From Gavia stellata (Eukaryota; Chordata; Aves; Gaviiformes; Gaviidae), in NCBI RefSeq assembly GCF_030936135.1, contig NC_082637.1, positions 45,225,821-45,289,820 on the forward strand: 64,000 bases of DNA, read 5' to 3'. The notes under the pieces are model-generated. The model worked only from the letters and a program-made list of their open reading frames with translations, was not told where the DNA came from and made no database searches. Below, one piece after another: positions 38,801-46,600 of the stretch; the first letter of the stretch is position 1, and each line of letters starts with the position of its first letter. A program made the translations under genes and the position numbers.

Positions 38801-40869
38801 AATACAGATTTCTTCTTTATTCCTACTCATTATGGCTGGCAACGACATTGCAAGGGTTTGAGAAACTATAAATTCCACTTAAATACAACAAAGACCATTA
38901 GTAACTTGGTAAGACAAGACTTATGGCCAACATTTACAGTAATTTCCTATTTTTTCCAAGTAGATATGGAACACTAATGCCAAACTCTGTTTTTATTTTT
39001 TTTTAATATTCAGCATAGGACAATGCTTTCATAAATAATTTGTGTTCTTTATTCAAGAATATGGAAACTGTTCATCTGTGAGAGGATACCAAGAATCTTT
39101 TTTACCAAAAAAATAATGGGTTGCTCACATCTAATTATACATATAGTAAATGTATGTATAAAACCAAAATTGCTGAGCTATGAACAGCCTTAGATTGTGA
39201 CATCCACTATTTAAAGAATTTGGCTGGCACTGGTACTTAGAAAACCATTAAATAACTACTACTAGAGGAAAGACAAGTGAATTAAGAGGTCAGTTGTACG
39301 AGATTCAACAAGGCTAAGTGCCAAGTCCTGCACGTGGGTCACAACAACCCATGCAATGCTACAGGCTTGGGGAAGAGTGGCTGGAAAGTTGGCCGGTGGA
39401 AAAGGACCTGGGGCTGTTGGTCAACAGCTGGCTAAATATGAGCCAGCAGTGTGCCCAGGTGGCCAAGAAGGCCAATGGCATCCTGGCTTATATCAGAAAC
39501 AGTGTGGCCAGCAGGACTAGGGAAGTGATCGTCTCCCTTTACTCAGCCCTGTTGAGGCCGCACGTCGAATACTGTGTTCAGCTTTGGGCCCCTCATTACA
39601 AGAAAGGCATTGAGGTGGGGTCCAAAGAAGAGCAATGAAGCTGGTAAAGAGTCTAGAGCACAAGTCTTATGAAGAGCGGCTGAGGGATCTGGGGTTGTTT
39701 AGTCCAGAGAAAAGGAGGCTAAGGGGAGACCTTATCGCTCTCTACGACTACCTGAAAAGAGGTTGTAGCAAGGTGGGTGTCAGTCTCTTCTCCCAAGGGA
39801 CAAGTGATAGGACAAGAGGAAATGGCCTCAAGTTGCACCACGGGAGGTTTAGATTGGGTATTAGGAAAAATTTCTCCACGAAAAGGGTTGTCAAGCATTG
39901 GAACGAGCTGCCCAGGGAAGTGGTTGAGTCACCATCCCTGGAGGTATTTAAAAGACGTGTAGACGTGGCACTTAGGGACATGGTTTGGCGGTGGACTTGG
40001 CAGTGTTAGGTTAATGGTTGGACTTGATCTTGGAGGTCTCTTCCAACCTAAATGATTCTGTGATTCTATGATTCTAAACAAAAGGAAGATTTCAATACCT
40101 ACCAAGAGATTTAGAATAATATATTTATATCCATTTGGAAGACTTAAATCATAGATTTCTATGATGTCATAGAAATGTCTCTCAAAAGAAAAAGCAAAGA
40201 GCGGGCAAGCAAACAGTTAATTGCCTAACTCAGACATTTTCAAGGTAAGATAAATGTAGCAAGAATCTCCAAAACACTGCATTTCAGGAAGAAATTCTAG
40301 TTTAAGTTGCATGTTAAAATGGGGAATGAGAAAGAGCACTTTATAAATTTTTTTTTCTTAAGATATTTTTGGTGCAGCCTAATTTATGGAGAATTTGTGT
40401 TTAGAACAGTTTAATTATCACATAAACTTTCGAAAGCTTTTTTTTTTAGTATACCTCTTTTCATTAGCCCTTAAAAATTCTGCAGCATCATCTGCTCGGT
40501 ATTAAATATTTAAGTTGCACAAATACATTGTTCACCATTCTAAAAAAACCCCCAAACCTTCTACAACCTACCAATGTGGCCACCTCCGATGGTGTAAGTC
40601 TTCCCAGAACCGGTCTGTCCGTATGCAAACACTGTAGCATTGTATCCCTCAGTCAAAGACACTAGAAGAGGCTTAATGCAAACAGTATAAACTTCTTCTT
40701 GGGTTGAGTTTTTGCCAAATACAAAATCAAAAGTGAAGACACGGTCTTTTCCAATGATAATTTGTTGTGTATTTGGGACTAATCTCACACACACTTGGTG
40801 GTTATGAAGTACTTCTTTGGAAAGCAGAGGTCTGATTCGAACTGCAACTTTAACCGGGATCTCCTCCAT
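11419..40869 (-). CDS. KIF27: KIF27, kinesin family member 27 (complete, 17 coding exons)
   Basis: KIF27 is a kinesin-4 family protein and paralogue of KIF7, linked to motile cilia and the Fused kinase STK36. Joined coding exons: 40869-40572, 38517-38317, 36981-36023, 28194-28054, 25680-25474, 24919-24744, 24364-24231, 23680-23525, 21324-21119, 20245-20048, 19690-19577, 18593-18417, 17901-17686, 16649-16443, 15652-15454, 15003-14839, 11882-11419. They sum to 4218 nt, or 1405 aa plus stop, with every junction in phase; human KIF27 is about 1400 aa. The motor domain (about residues 1-345) has the P-loop GQTGSGKT at 84-91, switch I NEHSSRSH at 201-208 and switch II DLAGSE at 249-254. The rest is mostly coiled coil. 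Two further in-frame ATGs lie upstream (40881, 40896); I chose 40869 because [16 protein letters not shown] is the family N-terminus. Confidence 0.97.
12776..13335 (-). mobile_element. CR1 LINE 3' fragment (minus strand), KIF27 last intron
   Basis: The minus strand ends in ATTCTGTGATTCTGTG, the CR1 3' terminus. It carries broken reverse-transcriptase C-terminal sequence: [35 protein letters not shown], then [16 protein letters not shown]. Two frames are needed, so it is a dead 5'-truncated copy of about 560 bp. It lies in the sense orientation relative to KIF27. Confidence 0.93.
13758..14510 (+). mobile_element. CR1 LINE 3' fragment (plus strand), KIF27 last intron
   Basis: 5'-truncated CR1 whose final part of ORF2 is still open to a stop near 14427: [42 protein letters not shown] and [20 protein letters not shown]. 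The 3' end is ATTCTGTGATTCTGTG. It belongs to a different CR1 subfamily from the neighbour at 12.8-13.3 kb, judging by clear differences in wording. It shows no independent coding capacity. Confidence 0.93.
14839..15003 (-). CDS. KIF27: KIF27 exon 17
   Basis: Residues 1197-1252 with [20 protein letters not shown]. No long open frame marks it; it was identified from translation and splice sites (acceptor TTATCCTAG, donor AAAT|GTAAGT). Confidence 0.92.
15454..15652 (-). CDS. KIF27: KIF27 exon 16
   Basis: Residues 1131-1197, including [20 protein letters not shown] and [15 protein letters not shown]. Acceptor TTTCTTAG, donor AAAG|GTATTT. Confidence 0.95.
16443..16649 (-). CDS. KIF27: KIF27 exon 15
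   Basis: 69 codons (residues 1062-1130), [20 protein letters not shown] through LFKYFNK. No long open frame marks it, because it lacks an in-frame start. Both splice sites (acceptor CTCTCTGTAG, donor AACAAG|GTTTGT) and the protein match support it. Confidence 0.92.
17686..17901 (-). CDS. KIF27: KIF27 exon 14
   Basis: 72 codons (residues 990-1061), coiled coil including [18 protein letters not shown]. Acceptor TTTTTTTAG, donor GAA|GTAAGT. Confidence 0.94.
18417..18593 (-). CDS. KIF27: KIF27 exon 13
   Basis: 59 codons (residues 931-989) with [10 protein letters not shown] and [20 protein letters not shown], a very conserved coiled-coil segment. Acceptor ACTTTAG, donor CCAG|GTGATT. Confidence 0.95.
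19577..19690 (-). CDS. KIF27: KIF27 exon 12
   Basis: 38 codons (residues 893-930). The length equals the corresponding human segment as I recall it, although the sequence has diverged. Acceptor TTTATAG, donor ACAG|GTAGCT. Confidence 0.88.
20048..20245 (-). CDS. KIF27: KIF27 exon 11
   Basis: 66 codons (residues 827-892), glutamine/lysine-rich coiled coil starting ALQKKQQDT. Phase 0 at both ends; donor ATTAAA|GTAGGA. Confidence 0.93.
21119..21324 (-). CDS. KIF27: KIF27 exon 10
   Basis: Residues 758-826, coiled coil with [10 protein letters not shown] and [17 protein letters not shown]. Acceptor TCTTTAAG and donor GCAG|GTATTT. The exon starts upstream of the first in-frame ATG and reads [12 protein letters not shown]. 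Confidence 0.94.
22065..23195 (+). mobile_element. Solo LTR of an endogenous retrovirus, KIF27 intron
   Basis: A 1131-bp element starting TG and ending CA, flanked by the perfect 5-bp duplication CAAAT (22060-22064 and 23196-23200). It contains a TATA-like CATATTTAAGAA near 22244 and AATAAA near 23008, so it reads on the plus strand, antisense to KIF27. The centre (about 22540-22800) has imperfect units of about 48 bp built on CTGGAGCAG and CTGCAGCCCGTGG. Long open frames on both strands (for example 22274-23008) come from these repeats. The 5-bp duplication suggests a solo LTR left by recombination; the family name cannot be fixed without a repeat library. Confidence 0.85.
22545..22793 (+). 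repeat. Degenerate ~48-bp tandem units inside the LTR
   Basis: The CTGGAGCAG-like motif recurs at about 22545, 22597, 22645, 22694, 22738 and 22785, spaced 44-52 bp. The spacers share CTGCA(C/G)CCCGTGG-type wording. The related LTRs near 29.4 kb and 56.3 kb show the same motif in fewer or more decayed units. Confidence 0.75.
23525..23680 (-). CDS. KIF27: KIF27 exon 9
   Basis: Residues 706-758, coiled coil with [20 protein letters not shown] and [12 protein letters not shown]. Acceptor TTTCAAG, donor ACAG|GTAACT. Confidence 0.94.
24231..24364 (-). CDS. KIF27: KIF27 exon 8 (rapidly diverging linker)
   Basis: 134 nt, residues 661-706. Only the tryptophan/serine start resembles the mammalian protein; the rest is a poorly conserved linker. 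Acceptor TTCTTCCTTAG and donor CACAG|GTAAAA keep the phase of both neighbours. Confidence 0.85.
24744..24919 (-). CDS. KIF27: KIF27 exon 7
   Basis: Residues 603-661, including [19 protein letters not shown] and an acidic DQSDEEEE stretch, as in other KIF27 proteins. Acceptor TTTTGACAG, donor TTTAA|GTAATT. Confidence 0.92.
25474..25680 (-). CDS. KIF27: KIF27 exon 6
   Basis: 69 codons (residues 534-602). Leucine-rich coiled coil leads into a Ser/Pro-rich linker containing RRPYSVP. Acceptor CCCCATGAG, donor AAAG|GTAAGG. Confidence 0.93.
28054..28194 (-). CDS. KIF27: KIF27 exon 5
   Basis: 47 codons (residues 487-533) of coiled coil, phase 0 at both ends. The acceptor is TATCTAGCAG and the donor CAG|GTATTT. 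The preceding intron is the 7.8-kb one that holds the provirus. Confidence 0.93.
29116..29892 (+). mobile_element. Shorter, diverged copy of the long LTR
   Basis: Starts TGTATTGGGTGTAGG, like the intact copy at 22065. It keeps the GATAACATATTTAAGAA TATA region (about 29281-29298), a few of the CTGGAGCAG units and the AATAAATTAA poly(A) region near 29706, and ends near AACCCACTAC. It is about 350 bp shorter than the copy at 22 kb, mainly through loss of repeat units. No clean target duplication is visible. It is antisense to KIF27. Confidence 0.8.
31133..31712 (-). repeat. Provirus LTR (3' LTR in element orientation)
   Basis: Plus-strand reading begins TGTTGTGGGTTAACC and ends CCCAGTACA. It aligns along its length with the LTR at 35148-35706, including the ATGGCATGAAATATCTTTTTGG stretch split over shorter words here and there. 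A purine-rich tract (GGAGTGGAGAT on the minus strand, 31713-31723) abuts it as a polypurine tract would. Confidence 0.88.
32128..32499 (-). pseudogene. Provirus integrase C-terminal remnant
   Basis: An open stretch of 123 codons containing [10 protein letters not shown], which fits the last catalytic glutamate region of a retroviral integrase, followed by a basic C-terminal part. The frame is broken upstream, so it is a remnant without a functional start. Confidence 0.7.
32690..32885 (-). pseudogene. Provirus RNase H remnant
   Basis: Translation of the minus strand gives a TDGS motif of the RNase H fold and downstream [11 protein letters not shown]-like wording, interrupted by at least one in-frame TGA. 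It lies upstream of the integrase piece, the order expected in pol. Confidence 0.6.
34414..34914 (-). pseudogene. Membrane-protein-like ORF at the 5' end of the provirus
   Basis: 166-codon open frame in the element's sense strand, about 230 nt after the primer-binding site, where gag would normally start. It has a hydrophobic N-terminal segment ([18 protein letters not shown]) and a strong transmembrane-like segment near its C-terminal third ([17 protein letters not shown]), followed by a basic stretch. That resembles a signal peptide and membrane anchor more than a matrix or capsid protein. The family is not recognised. The start codon is uncertain, and a second overlapping frame (34721-34972) suggests a frameshift. 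Confidence 0.45.
35122..35139 (-). other. Retroviral primer-binding site
   Basis: TGGCACCCAACATGGGGC on the minus strand, eight bases inside the LTR. It differs from the common lysine-tRNA (Lys1,2) site at two positions, both G to A at former CpG. Confidence 0.75.
35148..35706 (-). repeat. Provirus LTR (5' LTR in element orientation)
   Basis: 559 bp, TG...CA at the ends, partner of 31133-31712. The two differ by many substitutions and small indels (559 versus 580 bp), so the insertion is not recent. Confidence 0.88.
36023..36981 (-). CDS. KIF27: KIF27 exon 4 (motor core, neck, first coiled coil)
   Basis: The largest exon (959 nt), residues 167-486. It carries switch I NEHSSRSH, switch [11 protein letters not shown], the microtubule-binding and neck region [12 protein letters not shown], and the start of the coiled coil. 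It ends with [11 protein letters not shown] at donor GTATTT. Confidence 0.97.
36982..38316 (-). other. KIF27: KIF27 intron 3
   Basis: 1.3-kb AT-rich intron between exons 3 and 4; nothing else recognised apart from an A-rich run near 37769-37787. Confidence 0.7.
38317..38517 (-). CDS. KIF27: KIF27 exon 3 (motor domain)
   Basis: Residues 100-167, including KGIIPRAIQ and the VSYIEVYKE kinesin segment. Acceptor TATTTTAG, donor GTAGGA, phase 1 at both ends. Confidence 0.95.
39300..40074 (+). mobile_element. CR1 LINE 3' fragment (plus strand), KIF27 intron 2
   Basis: Begins in ORF2 with [12 protein letters not shown]-like wording and continues [53 protein letters not shown] and [20 protein letters not shown]. 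It ends GATTCTGTGATTCTATGATTCT. One frame change near 39635 splits the coding sequence. It is antisense to KIF27. Confidence 0.93.
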
Positions 40870-40966
40870 GCCAGACTCCATCCCTGTACTCGCCATTCAG
40901 TATTCACATCGTCAACAAGAAATCTGTTACCACTCCTGTGTTCACCTCATTCGCAGTTGTCTGCAA
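40572..40966 (-). CDS. KIF27: KIF27 exon 2 (start codon, P-loop)
   Basis: Acceptor TTTTTTTCTTAG ends at 40967 and donor GTAGGT begins at 40571. Coding starts at 40869 and gives residues 1-100, including the nucleotide-binding GQTGSGKT. The 97 nt before the ATG are 5' UTR, unless the in-frame ATGs at 40881 or 40896 are used. Those at 40869 and 40881 both have a purine at -3 and G at +4; the one at 40896 has a poor -3 base. Confidence 0.93.
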
Positions 40967-42500
40967 CTAAGAAAAAAAGTTTTCCATCTTGTATAATAAA
41001 TAAGAATTATTTTGCTGCTGAAGTAGAAAGTTGACATTGCCTAAAGAATACATAAGCACCATTACACTCTTGAAAAGTACCTGATATAAAAACAGCTGTA
41101 TTAAAATTAATAAATTTAATTTGTTAAATCAATTCATAAATTAATTTTGCCTCTATTAACTTCCAAGCTAGCAGACTTAAGGTTAAGTCTGAAAGTTGCC
41201 TGATTTTCTATTTGAATGTAACACAGCCATTTGAAGCAACAAAATTGTAAGAGCTTGTTAAGAAAGACTGTTGATAAAGCATATACTTACAATGAATCCT
41301 CTCATTTTTCCTATTCCTGCATTCATGCTGCATAGGCAACATAAATCAGTCAAACAAAACCTTTTTCTCCAAGAGTTATACGTATACACACATGTGTTTT
41401 AAAACCATCTTCCACTTACGGATCAGCAACCATTGTAAATTGACAAGCACAAAGGAAGCAGTTGTGTTGCCTACAAAGGAGGTGTGATTTTAAATGTATC
41501 TAATTACTACACATAAAACATTCCTCTGATTTTAATCTGCATGTTTAAGCATATAGCTAATTATTTTGTATTAATTATATATTTTAGTAACCATGGTTCC
41601 TTATACTGCTCCCTGCGTATTCATTCTTACAAGATAAGCACTGCACAGTAGCAGAGCTGTAAATACCAAGGAACAGCCTTTCTTTACAGCTGTCTTTCAT
41701 GAACTTTCAAAAGTCCTCACAGGTACCAAATGCTGCTGGATGCCAAACATTTATTTTTTTTTGCTAATTCTAAGAATCTTTGCAGTGCAAGAGAAAGTTT
41801 GCTGAACTTCCTGCTTGCTAAACTCCCACACATTGCCTTTAAGAAAGCTGTATTACCAAACTGGCAGAACTCATCAGTGAAGCCCCCAAAATTCAAGTTT
41901 GTTGAAAACGAACAGCTTTAAACAGTTGTCTTGTGGTTGCAAAGAGAAGAGTTTTTTCATTTCATTTTATTCCATTTAGTTTGAGAACTCAGCCATCCAG
42001 AGTTGAGAAACTGAAACTGAAAAAAGAAAAGCCCAATTTTTAGCAACTGAGCAAAAGTAAACCAAATAAGCCACGCATGAGACTGAAATCAGACTCATAT
42101 CCTAAAGGACATGGCGATCAGAAACAACTGTAAGAACTTACTAACTACAGATTCAAAACACGTTTTGATCAATTTCTGTTTCTATTTATCCAGGTGCCTT
42201 ATTTTTATCCCCTAGCAAGTACTGTTTTAAAGTGCTGACATTCACCCCTCCCTTTTAAAACTATATTAAAAAAAAATTAAACCAAGTCACAGGGGAAAAA
42301 AAAAAAAAAAAGAAAAGAGTGCGAAATCCTATTCACTATTTCATAAAAGAATGTGGGAATATGAAGTAAGTGTCTGCCAAACCCACAGAAATACGCTGGT
42401 GTCGATACATCGTGTGCCCTCGGCTGCCCGAAAGCAGGAGCAAATACACTGGAAGGCTTTTTGCTGGCAAGGGTATTTTGAGAGCGGGCCAGTACATTTT
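40967..42500 (-). other. KIF27: KIF27 first intron or 5' UTR region
   Basis: AT-rich sequence between the CpG island and exon 2. Strong minus-strand GTAAGT motifs at 41419 and 41290 could be donors of alternative untranslated exons, but no matching acceptor or conserved exon can be defined. Confidence 0.45.
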
Positions 42501-42960
42501 CCATGTTTGCCGCGTCTCGAAGCGCACCTTTTACTCCAAACCTGAGAGAAGCCGGGAACGGGATCACGCCTGGGTCTCGGGAACCGCCCGGGGCCGCGGA
42601 ATTCAGGCGCCCGGGCTGGCGGGGCCGCGGAGCCAGGCCGTCCCCCGGCTCTCGCACCGCGCCGCCGGCTGCTGCCGCCGTCCCCGGGCGGAGGGGCGCG
42701 GCAGGGAGGGCGGCAGGCCGCGGCGGCCTGCGTCTCGCCGTTGTTTACGGCGCCTCGCTAGGCAACGGCGCCAACGTCCGGCGGCGGCCCCCGCGGCAGA
42801 GCGGAGCCGCCTCGCTGCCCACAGCGCCCCCCGGCGGCGGGAGGAGGGCGGGGAAGGGGCGGGCCGGCGGGCGGGAGCACGCCGCCGCCAGCGCAAGCAC
42901 CCCCCTCGCGGCGGGGAGGGAGCTCCCGGGGGGCTGACGCTCTGCACCCTCCAATGAAAA
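42500..42960 (-). promoter_or_regulatory. KIF27: CpG-island promoter of KIF27
   Basis: GC-rich, CpG-dense block upstream of the KIF27 start and just beyond the QNG1 poly(A) signal. It contains a TAGGCAACGG half X-box at 42759-42768, as expected for an RFX-controlled ciliary gene, and an 8-bp inverted repeat CGCCGTTG/CAACGGCG (42736-42743 and 42763-42770). The transcription start and exon 1 donor are not resolved. Confidence 0.7.
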
Positions 42961-42997
42961 GGCAGATACGCTCCACGCGATTGATGTCACGGCACCG

Positions 42998-43003
42998 TTT
43001 ATT
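42998..43003 (-). terminator. QNG1: QNG1 polyadenylation signal
   Basis: AATAAA on the minus strand, about 440 nt after the QNG1 stop codon. It is the only canonical hexamer before the KIF27 CpG island, so the QNG1 transcript should end near 42975-42990. Confidence 0.7.
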
Positions 43004-43445
43004 AATGAACGCCATAGTTCAGCTCTCGCCCAGCGCGGCCGTCAGAGGCGAGCGTGTGCTGAGGACAAGCTACAGACGGCCCGGGCGGGGGAGTGAGAAG
43101 GTACCTGCAGGCTGGTCCGCCGGCCTGCAGGGCTACAACACGCAGGGACAGGTCCCTACACACATACACGTGTGCAAATACGTGTACGTACACAGACGCA
43201 GAACTCAAAGCAGGAGTAATACAACCTGAATTAACGTGGACCGTCCAGCAAAGTTTACACTATTGACTCCAGTCATGGCAAGTGAAAGATTCAGAGAGAA
43301 AAAAGAAAGCAAGTTGTTAACACATCATCAGAAAATGACTGTTTGATTCAGCCTGTTCCAAATGAGTCTGTGACAAACCGCCCTATGAAAAGAACAACTG
43401 CGATTCAAAAGATAACGCATCAGTGCAATAGCTATCAGACTGGAC

Positions 43446-43678
43446 TTAGTAATATATACACCGCACTCGGTGGAACGGAGTATCTTTCATCTCTTCCCTA
43501 TGATCCCTGGCATAGTCCCAAAGATGATAGTCGAGTAAAACCGCATTGATCTTCTCACGCATGTCCTGACCCTTCTTCTTGTAGAGCTCCAGCAGGTGCT
43601 GACAGATCAGTGCACAACACCAGATCGAACAGCCACGGATCTCCACCTCCTCCTTATCTCCAGACTGGAAAATTGTTC
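43446..43678 (-). CDS. QNG1: QNG1 exon 4 (last)
   Basis: Residues 265-341 and stop: [40 protein letters not shown] and the conserved C-terminal RVRCIYY. Acceptor TGTCCTGCAG at 43679. Confidence 0.97.
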
Positions 43679-46600
43679 CTGCAGGACACAAGAGGCAGCA
43701 GTCCAATTATTTTCAAGAAACAGAAGCCCCAGGATGGCCCGAATTTGCTTTTTTCCCCCCTGCTCAACATTTATTCTATTCTAGGAATGCAGTTTTCATG
43801 ACTTACACTACAACTGCTAACAGTCTTGCTATACATTTTCTAATGATTGCTTTCATTTTACCACATGCACTTACAAGTTTACCCCTCATTCAAGTAAAAC
43901 AACATCCTAAGAGAGTGGTTTAAGAAAGTAACAGCTGTTTGGGTTATACTGTGCATTACTTGACTATTTCTTTGCTTGTGGAGACTAAAAGGATAGTCAA
44001 ACACAATTTCGAGATGGTATATCTTCTGCCAGGATAACTCTAAGATTTAAAAAACAAACAAAAAAAAACCCCAAAACAAACCACAAACCAAAACCCTATA
44101 TATATAAAAATATAAAGGGACCCATTTGGTTAAATGACTTGGATAGGAATGTCCTTATTAGAATTCACGGAAAAGATAAATTGTCTACATGATCTATTTA
44201 ATATATAGATATATGTAGGCATATATATATGGCCATTCTATTAAGATCCATGGACAACTGCACTCTTCTGTTTATCTTGCTGTGTAATTTTAAAATTGCA
44301 TAATAGCAATTCTACCTCTAAATACCGTCATTTTACAGTGGAAAAGGGATTGGTTTATGTTTTTATTCCCTGAATTTCATATTAAGTACTGGAAGATGGA
44401 ACCGTGCTTAAAAACGAGACTGTAGTCTTACGCAATTCACTTGATTTAAAGCAATCTTTTTTTAAATGGACGCTTGTAATACTACCTTGCTTGCCACTAG
44501 CAGTTCAGTACAGATAGAGAGGAATCCCCATGCTTTTACATCATCTCTGAACTAATGAAGAAATCATTGCTTCTTTTATCTAAACCTCAAAAATCAAAAC
44601 TATACTCCTGCTGAAAAGTGTTTTTGGCAACAGCAGCCCTTCAGAAACTCAGAGATCAACTGGCTTAGTATCTCTTTAATCCCCCCCTTATCAACGTTTA
44701 ATTCAAGGAACAGTTAGATCTTTATAAAAACGTAACCTTAAGATCTCATTCAAGATCACTGACAGACAGTAAGTTCCTTCCTGTTACCTCATCACTACAT
44801 AAGAAGTCCTTGTTCCCTGGACCAAAAAAACAAACACGTAACCCTTATGTGGACAAAACATTGCATTTTAAAAGCAGCTTTAATCTACAATGTCAAGAGG
44901 TAAGATTACTCAATACTAGTAAGGGAGGAACAAACCTTCACGTAGTTTCTTCATTAGTTCTTCAGAATACTTCATTGCTTTTAAGTGAACAAGCACTTGA
45001 GGAATTCTGTAGTCAGCAAATATAGTCAGACTAGAAATGTCATCAAAAGAGCCATCTCCTTTGCCTTCTAATACACTCCATGTATCAGCCACAAGTATTT
45101 GTGCCCGTTTGTAGAAAGATACCTTTTTTTTCTGATGAAAGAAATTTACAAGTTATTTAAGTACCTGAAACATCAATAAATACAGCATATGACATGTACA
45201 GGGAGAGTTACATTGTTTTATGAAACACAAACTACCATTTGGTTAAGGAAACATATTAGTTAACTAAAACAGAATAAAAGTGCAACACTCTTAAAACACC
45301 TTAAAATCTAAACAATATTGAACCACAAACAATTATCATATGGAATGCTAATAAATAAATTGAAATAAAACAAAAACATAGTAGAAGTCACTGCAGTGGA
45401 ATAAAAATTGTTTAGATTCCACCTGGATCTCAGAACACCTTAATGTTGGTGTACTTCCACTTGGCAAACACTGTAGTTGGAGTCCAGCACATGCTAATTC
45501 TTTCAGAAATCCTAGAGTTCATCCAACCTTTTATTTCAAGGAGAGAAGCATAAAAGGCATGTATTGGATTAGACAATTAAAACAATTTGTTAATCAATTT
45601 ATCCGTAATGTTAAGGAAATAAAATTCTAGTGAAAACTTTAATGAATGCTCCTGTGTTGTGTAGTGCATCTTGCTAGTTAAAGAGGAGAGAGGAAATTAA
45701 TTCCAGGAGAAGGTGTATTCACAAATACATTTTCTTAGATACTATGCATGGTTCTATTTTTTGTCATAAACGTTTTTGCTGGTGCTAATCCTGCAAAGAT
45801 TGATATGCTTTTGTGATTACTCACAAGGGGAAAAACTAAAGATATGCTGTGATCTGTACACTGCTGAGGTTTTCACTCTACGATGACCACAGTGTGTGAA
45901 TGTAAATCCGCATCTTTAAGAAAAAAGGTATTAGTGGGTTATGGTTTTTTTCTCCCTTTATAGCTAGATGAGATTTTCTACTTTTGACAATGCATGCTAA
46001 ACAACAATACGTAACTGGAATGGTTAATCTGAAGTATACGTAGGTGGCGATTCAACTTATTTCCAATTTTATCCTGCCACCCTTCATATCACCACAATTT
46101 ACAAATGGCATTTTTAAAGCTAATTTAATTTTACTTTATTGCCAAGGTGCTACTATTCCTGAGAGCAAAGCGTATTTTTTGTCATTAAATGCTGTTCTCC
46201 AAAAACACTGAGAACCAGATGTCCAACTACATTTCACAGAACAACTTCTGCAAACATCCTGACAACTCCTTCTTTCCCTGTGCTTCATTCTATACTTGAT
46301 GCACAAACTTATTTCTAGAGAACATACACAATTTTGTAAGTTAAATAATAAAACACCACTTAATTATTTACTTCCTCTTGTGATGTTTTAATAGACCAAT
46401 CCCATCATAGTTCCTACTGCCCCGAAGCTAATGGAAACCAAGGACATGGCTCTTTTAAAGCATTAAGATTTTTCCAACATAGTAAAGAACTGATCATCTC
46501 CAACACCACACCATTTTGCAAGAGCAGCGGAAGAGAGAATTCAAATGGAACTTTTCATCTCATGCTGCAATTTAATTTTGAAGAAAAATACTGTCTGGGA

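Noticed and set aside
43002-43229. Possible extra gene between KIF27 and QNG1
   Set aside because: This stretch is QNG1 3' UTR before its poly(A) signal; no conserved frame.
44095-44235. TATATA-rich stretch in a QNG1 intron as a promoter or origin
   Set aside because: Short AT-rich simple sequence without any other supporting signal.
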